Below are positions 61,244-64,000 of a stretch of 64,000 nt of DNA, one piece after another. The notes beneath the pieces are model-generated. The model searched no databases, was not told the DNA's origin, and saw only the letters and a list, made by a program, of their open reading frames with translations. A program made the position numbers and the translations under genes. This DNA is from Pectobacterium actinidiae (lineage in GTDB: Bacteria; Pseudomonadota; Gammaproteobacteria; Enterobacterales; Enterobacteriaceae), in the NCBI RefSeq assembly GCF_000803315.1, contig NZ_JRMH01000001.1, positions 3,658,001 through 3,722,000 on the forward strand. The letters are read 5' to 3'. Each line of letters opens with the position of its first letter. Position 1 is the first letter of the stretch.

Positions 61244-61396
61244 TCGTCCTCATCAACCTTCATCAAGGAGCAGAGCAAACAGCCTGCTCCTTTTTTCGTT
61301 CCCGATGCCGTTTGTATCTCATCCCCTTAAACCGCTACAGTATCGCCAACGAACGAGTTACAGAGTCAAAGCTAACAATAATGTGGGAGATTGGCG

Positions 61397-61690
61397 ATGA
61401 AGTTAAGCCATAGCTTTAGCAGTGCATTAAGAACCTTTGCCTATTTCATGGCCAGCGGCACCCAAAATACGCTTAAAGGCATTGATTACCTTTCATTGTA
61501 CGGTGAAGAGCCCAGCGCGTTTGAACAGGTTTTTGCTATTTACGCCAATGTGCTAGAACTGGATGAAGACGGCAACGTATTGAACGCCAAATATGCCGAA
61601 AAACGCGCTACAGACTATTTACGACACTACTGCGACCCCAGTTTCACCGTCGAACCGCCTTATGAAGACTGGGAAGTTGAGCTGCATTAA
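61397..61690 (+). CDS. Small uncharacterised protein
   Basis: A 97-residue acidic protein beginning MKLSHSFSSALRTFAYFMAS. The middle (EQVFAIYANVLELDEDGNVL) and the end (PPYEDWEVELH) look well conserved in style. The ATG at 61397 is preferred over a TTG two codons upstream, with GGGAGA nearby. I cannot name a family with confidence; a DUF7677 assignment is possible. Confidence 0.6.
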   Translation: MKLSHSFSSALRTFAYFMASGTQNTLKGIDYLSLYGEEPSAFEQVFAIYANVLELDEDGNVLNAKYAEKRATDYLRHYCDPSFTVEPPYEDWEVELH

Positions 61691-61808
61691 TTTCCCGAGA
61701 TAATTCAACATGCTCAAATGAAAATAGCTGTTGACCACTGGCAGAATAAGCAGTTTGATACATTATTTTAAATTTCAATGTCACCCTTTCTCATTTGAGA
61801 TAATTTAT

Positions 61809-62591
61809 ATGAATATAATTTACCCTAGTGATTACTTTGATGATTCCAAAGTGGATGAGATTTTTGAAGCGGAATACCACTCCGCGCAAGAAAGTGGTTT
61901 ATCGTGCCTATTACTCTCGACACAGCATGCATCCAGTGGGAAATACAGGTTTTCAGGAAAGTTTGAATCTGGTATGCCTGTCATTTGGCGAGGCTGGATG
62001 CTCAAATATGATGAATATAAAAAATTGAGCAATGCCGTGACTCAGAATAGCAGTAACATGCTCGTTTCTTTAGAGGATTATATCTCAAGCCATCATATTA
62101 CGGGATGGTATAACTCATGCGAGAAATACACGCCAGAGACCGTTTTCTTAAAAGAAGATGATGATATCGATCAGATTACTTGCCAGCTAAAATGGCCCGC
62201 CTATTTTGTTAAAGACTATGTGAAGTCGCTTACCACATCCAGAGGTTCTATCGCTACAAATGCTGAAGAGATCCGAGAAATAATAGCCTCTATTAAGCAA
62301 TTTCGTGGCGACATTGAAGGCGGAATTAGTCTGAGAAAAGTTGAAGAGATTATAAAAACCAGCGAAAGGCGCTATTTTTCCTTTAGAAATAACGTTTACT
62401 CTTCTGACGGTATTCTTCCAGAACGTGTTATTGAAATAGCACAACATATCCGCTCACCCTTTTTCTCGATTGATATGGCTGAAAACACTTCTGGTGAACT
62501 TCGCCTGATAGAAATTGGTGATGGACAAGTCTCTGATACAAAAGAATGGAATGTCGACAAGTTTGTTCAAATATTTATTAATACACAGTAG
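61809..62591 (+). CDS. ATP-grasp-like protein
   Basis: A 260-residue AT-rich gene. MNIIYPSDYFDDSKVDEIF starts it; later LKWPAYFVKDYVKSLTTSR and FSIDMAENTSGELRLIEIGDGQVSD match the ATP-binding and metal sites of short R2K-clade ATP-grasp proteins. Such proteins are often found in toxin-immunity and phage-related regions. A role as an immunity or modification factor is possible but unproven. Confidence 0.6.
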   Translation: MNIIYPSDYFDDSKVDEIFEAEYHSAQESGLSCLLLSTQHASSGKYRFSGKFESGMPVIWRGWMLKYDEYKKLSNAVTQNSSNMLVSLEDYISSHHITGWYNSCEKYTPETVFLKEDDDIDQITCQLKWPAYFVKDYVKSLTTSRGSIATNAEEIREIIASIKQFRGDIEGGISLRKVEEIIKTSERRYFSFRNNVYSSDGILPERVIEIAQHIRSPFFSIDMAENTSGELRLIEIGDGQVSDTKEWNVDKFVQIFINTQ

Positions 62592-62725
62592 CTCAGATTT
62601 GGGCTGCCGCTTTTGTGAGCCAAAGCAATACTTACTCTGACGGACGGCTACCGGAGCAGCTTCTTAAGGCATACTCCGGTATATTTCACGAATTTAGCGT
62701 GTATCTTTCTTTCATGCAAGAAGCA

Positions 62726-62998
62726 TCAAAGAAGCTTGAAGTTTTTCAATGTGGTTTTTACTTCTTCTCTCAGACCAATTTCGTCAAATTCGTAATTTTC
62801 ACGATCCGGTTCTGGATTATAGCAATCGGCCAAGCAAAAAATACCAGATGATGCTTCGTCTACTTCTTTTCCATCGATTGACAGCCTATTGCTATCTCTC
62901 TCCTCTTTCCACATGAGAATGTATGAGTCTGAAAATTTATCAGCATTAATTTTAGATTCAACAAAACTTCTCGCAAAATCAATAAGTTTATTGCTCAT
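62726..62998 (-). CDS. Colicin D-type immunity protein
   Basis: A 90-residue intact gene. KLIDFARSFVESKINADKFSDS at the start, and NPEPDRENYEFDEIGLREEVKTTL with the ending KNFKLL, follow the pattern of the colicin D immunity protein. It would block the tRNA-Arg-cutting nuclease tip. The stop codon of the broken toxin overlaps its ATG by 4 bases. Confidence 0.8.
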   Translation of the reverse strand: MSNKLIDFARSFVESKINADKFSDSYILMWKEERDSNRLSIDGKEVDEASSGIFCLADCYNPEPDRENYEFDEIGLREEVKTTLKNFKLL

Positions 62999-63407
62999 CT
63001 TAAAACCCCATTATTAACGTAATTTTTATACTGCTGAGAACCAACGTCCAACTTCCACCCAGAAATAAATTTGTTATTTTCACTCATGACAACAACATTC
63101 TTCGTATTCGGGTTAAAAAAAACCTTTTAACCTTTAATAAGTAGATACGTTCCTTTTTCAAAAGTTTCTTTTTCCTCTAAGTGTAGAATAACTGCATCTC
63201 TGAATTTAGTCAGTGTTTCACTATTTTTTTAGTATCAGTGACACCAAAATCCTTGGCATGCTTAAGATACTTTTTGTCCAATTGTTTACGAGTAAACCGC
63301 TCTGAGTCCAGAGGTTCATTAAACACCACATAAATCGGTTCAACCCCGGTGCCATTAGCCGCTGGCATCTTGGTCGAGTCGCTTAAAATAATACGGACAA
63401 TGTAGAT
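62995..63407 (-). pseudogene. Broken colicin D-type tRNase tip
   Basis: Read on the minus strand, a pyocin S-like linker (SDSTKMPAANGTGVEPIYVVF) leads into KQLDKKYLKHAKDFGVTDTKK. The frame is lost by one missing base at an A7 run (63224-63230), then continues ETLTKFRDAVILHLEEKETF to an in-frame TAA (63127-63129, where colicin D has a Ser-containing codon) and KVFFNPNTKNVVVMSENNKF, SGWKLDV to the stop. This matches the colicin D catalytic domain in order, including the active-site HAKDFG-type His. No 5' part of a full toxin is present (TAA upstream at 63408), so it is an orphan tip. Confidence 0.8.
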
Positions 63408-63500
63408 TTATTATTATATAAAAGTAAAAAGCCCGTTATTTAAGACGAGGCCTAGTATTTTGAAGTGCAATAATTACTTCACGTGAATAAAAATTAATCA

Positions 63501-63758
63501 TTAGCCTACTTTAAATCCAAACTTGCCATTTTTAGCGCGCCACTCCTTAATCTCTTTGATAATGGCTTCAGGACTTCCATTATTATTGTCTTCTGGATAA
63601 TAAATTAGATCTGAACCACTAGGATGCTCAGTAACACTGACAAAGTGCTCAAGATTATTATCCTGAACTTTCTCATCACCTTCACAATTGATGATCGCCT
63701 CAATAATTTTTTTGAATTCGGCTTCAGTGTAATCACTAATACTTCTTTTCAGTTCCAT
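63501..63758 (-). CDS. Colicin E-type DNase immunity protein (Im9-like)
   Basis: An 85-residue intact protein: [19 protein letters not shown], then [19 protein letters not shown] and [16 protein letters not shown]. These are the signature segments of Im2/Im7/Im8/Im9, with the [11 protein letters not shown] helix-III motif that contacts the DNase. It begins 2 bases after the broken DNase gene stop. Confidence 0.93.
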   Translation of the reverse strand: MELKRSISDYTEAEFKKIIEAIINCEGDEKVQDNNLEHFVSVTEHPSGSDLIYYPEDNNNGSPEAIIKEIKEWRAKNGKFGFKVG

Positions 63759-63760
63759 TA

Positions 63761-64000
63761 CTATTTACCTCTGTGAATATCAATATGGCGCTTAGGTGTA
63801 GTCACACGAACATTGTCCATATCATAGACTCCACCGTCCTGACTGATTAGTTTGTCATGATGAAGCTCGAATGAACGGCGTCCCCCACAATATCTTTATT
63901 ACTAGCCCGCGGAGCCAATCCTTGACTCAAGCGTTTTTTATTAGCCTGAATGAATTGTCTACTCAGTTCAGGATCTTTACTCACTTCCAACTAAAACGCC
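63761..64000 (-). pseudogene. Broken colicin E-type HNH DNase tip, cut by window
   Basis: On the minus strand: [31 protein letters not shown], then a lost base at a G5 run (63882-63886) and onward [19 protein letters not shown] and [21 protein letters not shown] to a TAG. The HNH residues (HH and terminal H..H) remain readable. A second lesion, TAG at 63991-63993, replaces the Trp of the conserved FW. The upstream part lies past base 64000. Confidence 0.8.

Noticed and set aside
62615..62851. A 78-residue plus-strand frame after the ATP-grasp-like gene
   Set aside because: Overlaps the well-supported colicin D-type immunity gene on the other strand and shows no recognisable domain; nothing is supported in 62592-62725.

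Overview
The window looks like chromosome from a soft-rot enterobacterium, most likely Pectobacterium (inference). The core genes match E. coli at high identity and partly in the same order. Non-E. coli features also fit: an IpdC-type decarboxylase, proC between yggS and yggT, several ERIC repeats and decayed bacteriocin-type toxin tips. No rRNA or tRNA gene was seen.

Layout. 1-13.3 kb: ppa, ytfP, tamB-tamA, msrA, paeA (ytfL), ytfK, ytfJ, cysQ and cpdB, in the E. coli ytf order. 13.4-21.4 kb: a DUF2502 protein, ipdC, ytfE with an NsrR operator, fklB, ytfB, a DUF488 protein, the rpsF-priB-rpsR-rplI operon with a probable S6:S18 leader, and yjfP. 21.5-25.6 kb: a Cache-type chemoreceptor behind a perfect FNR box, then an rtcB2-prfH pair (RNA ligase plus release-factor-like protein), a predicted ribosome repair and rescue operon preceded by a 14-codon reading frame. 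25.7-35.8 kb: bsmA, yjfL, rlmB, rnr, nsrR, a second chemoreceptor, a PAS-PAS-GAF-GGDEF cyclase and a PilT-like ATPase. 35.8-40.1 kb: yggS, proC, yggT, yggU, rdgB, hemW.

40.1-43.1 kb is an AT-rich accessory island. It holds a ParDE-type toxin-antitoxin pair and a 440-residue membrane protein of unknown function flanked by two integron attC-like sites, the left one overlapping its stop codon. A small ORF and a frameshifted remnant follow.

43.1-58.7 kb: ecnA, elaA, lplT-aas, two tandem micro-lipoprotein genes, one OmrA/OmrB-type small RNA, then a beta-glucoside PTS locus (GntR-FCD regulator, IIB, GH1 6-phospho-beta-glucosidase, IIC, divergent IIA, LacI-family regulator) where E. coli has galR. 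An XRE-cupin regulator with a divergent EamA exporter follows, then lysA and lysR.

58.7-64 kb: a LysR regulator, a secreted metallo-beta-lactamase-fold protein with changed zinc ligands, a DsbA/FrnE-like protein, a small uncharacterised protein and an ATP-grasp-like protein. The end is a toxin graveyard on the minus strand: an intact colicin D-type immunity gene behind a broken colicin D-type tRNase tip, and an intact Im9-type immunity gene behind a broken HNH DNase tip that runs off the window. This suggests that an Rhs, CdiA or S-type bacteriocin locus lies just beyond base 64000.
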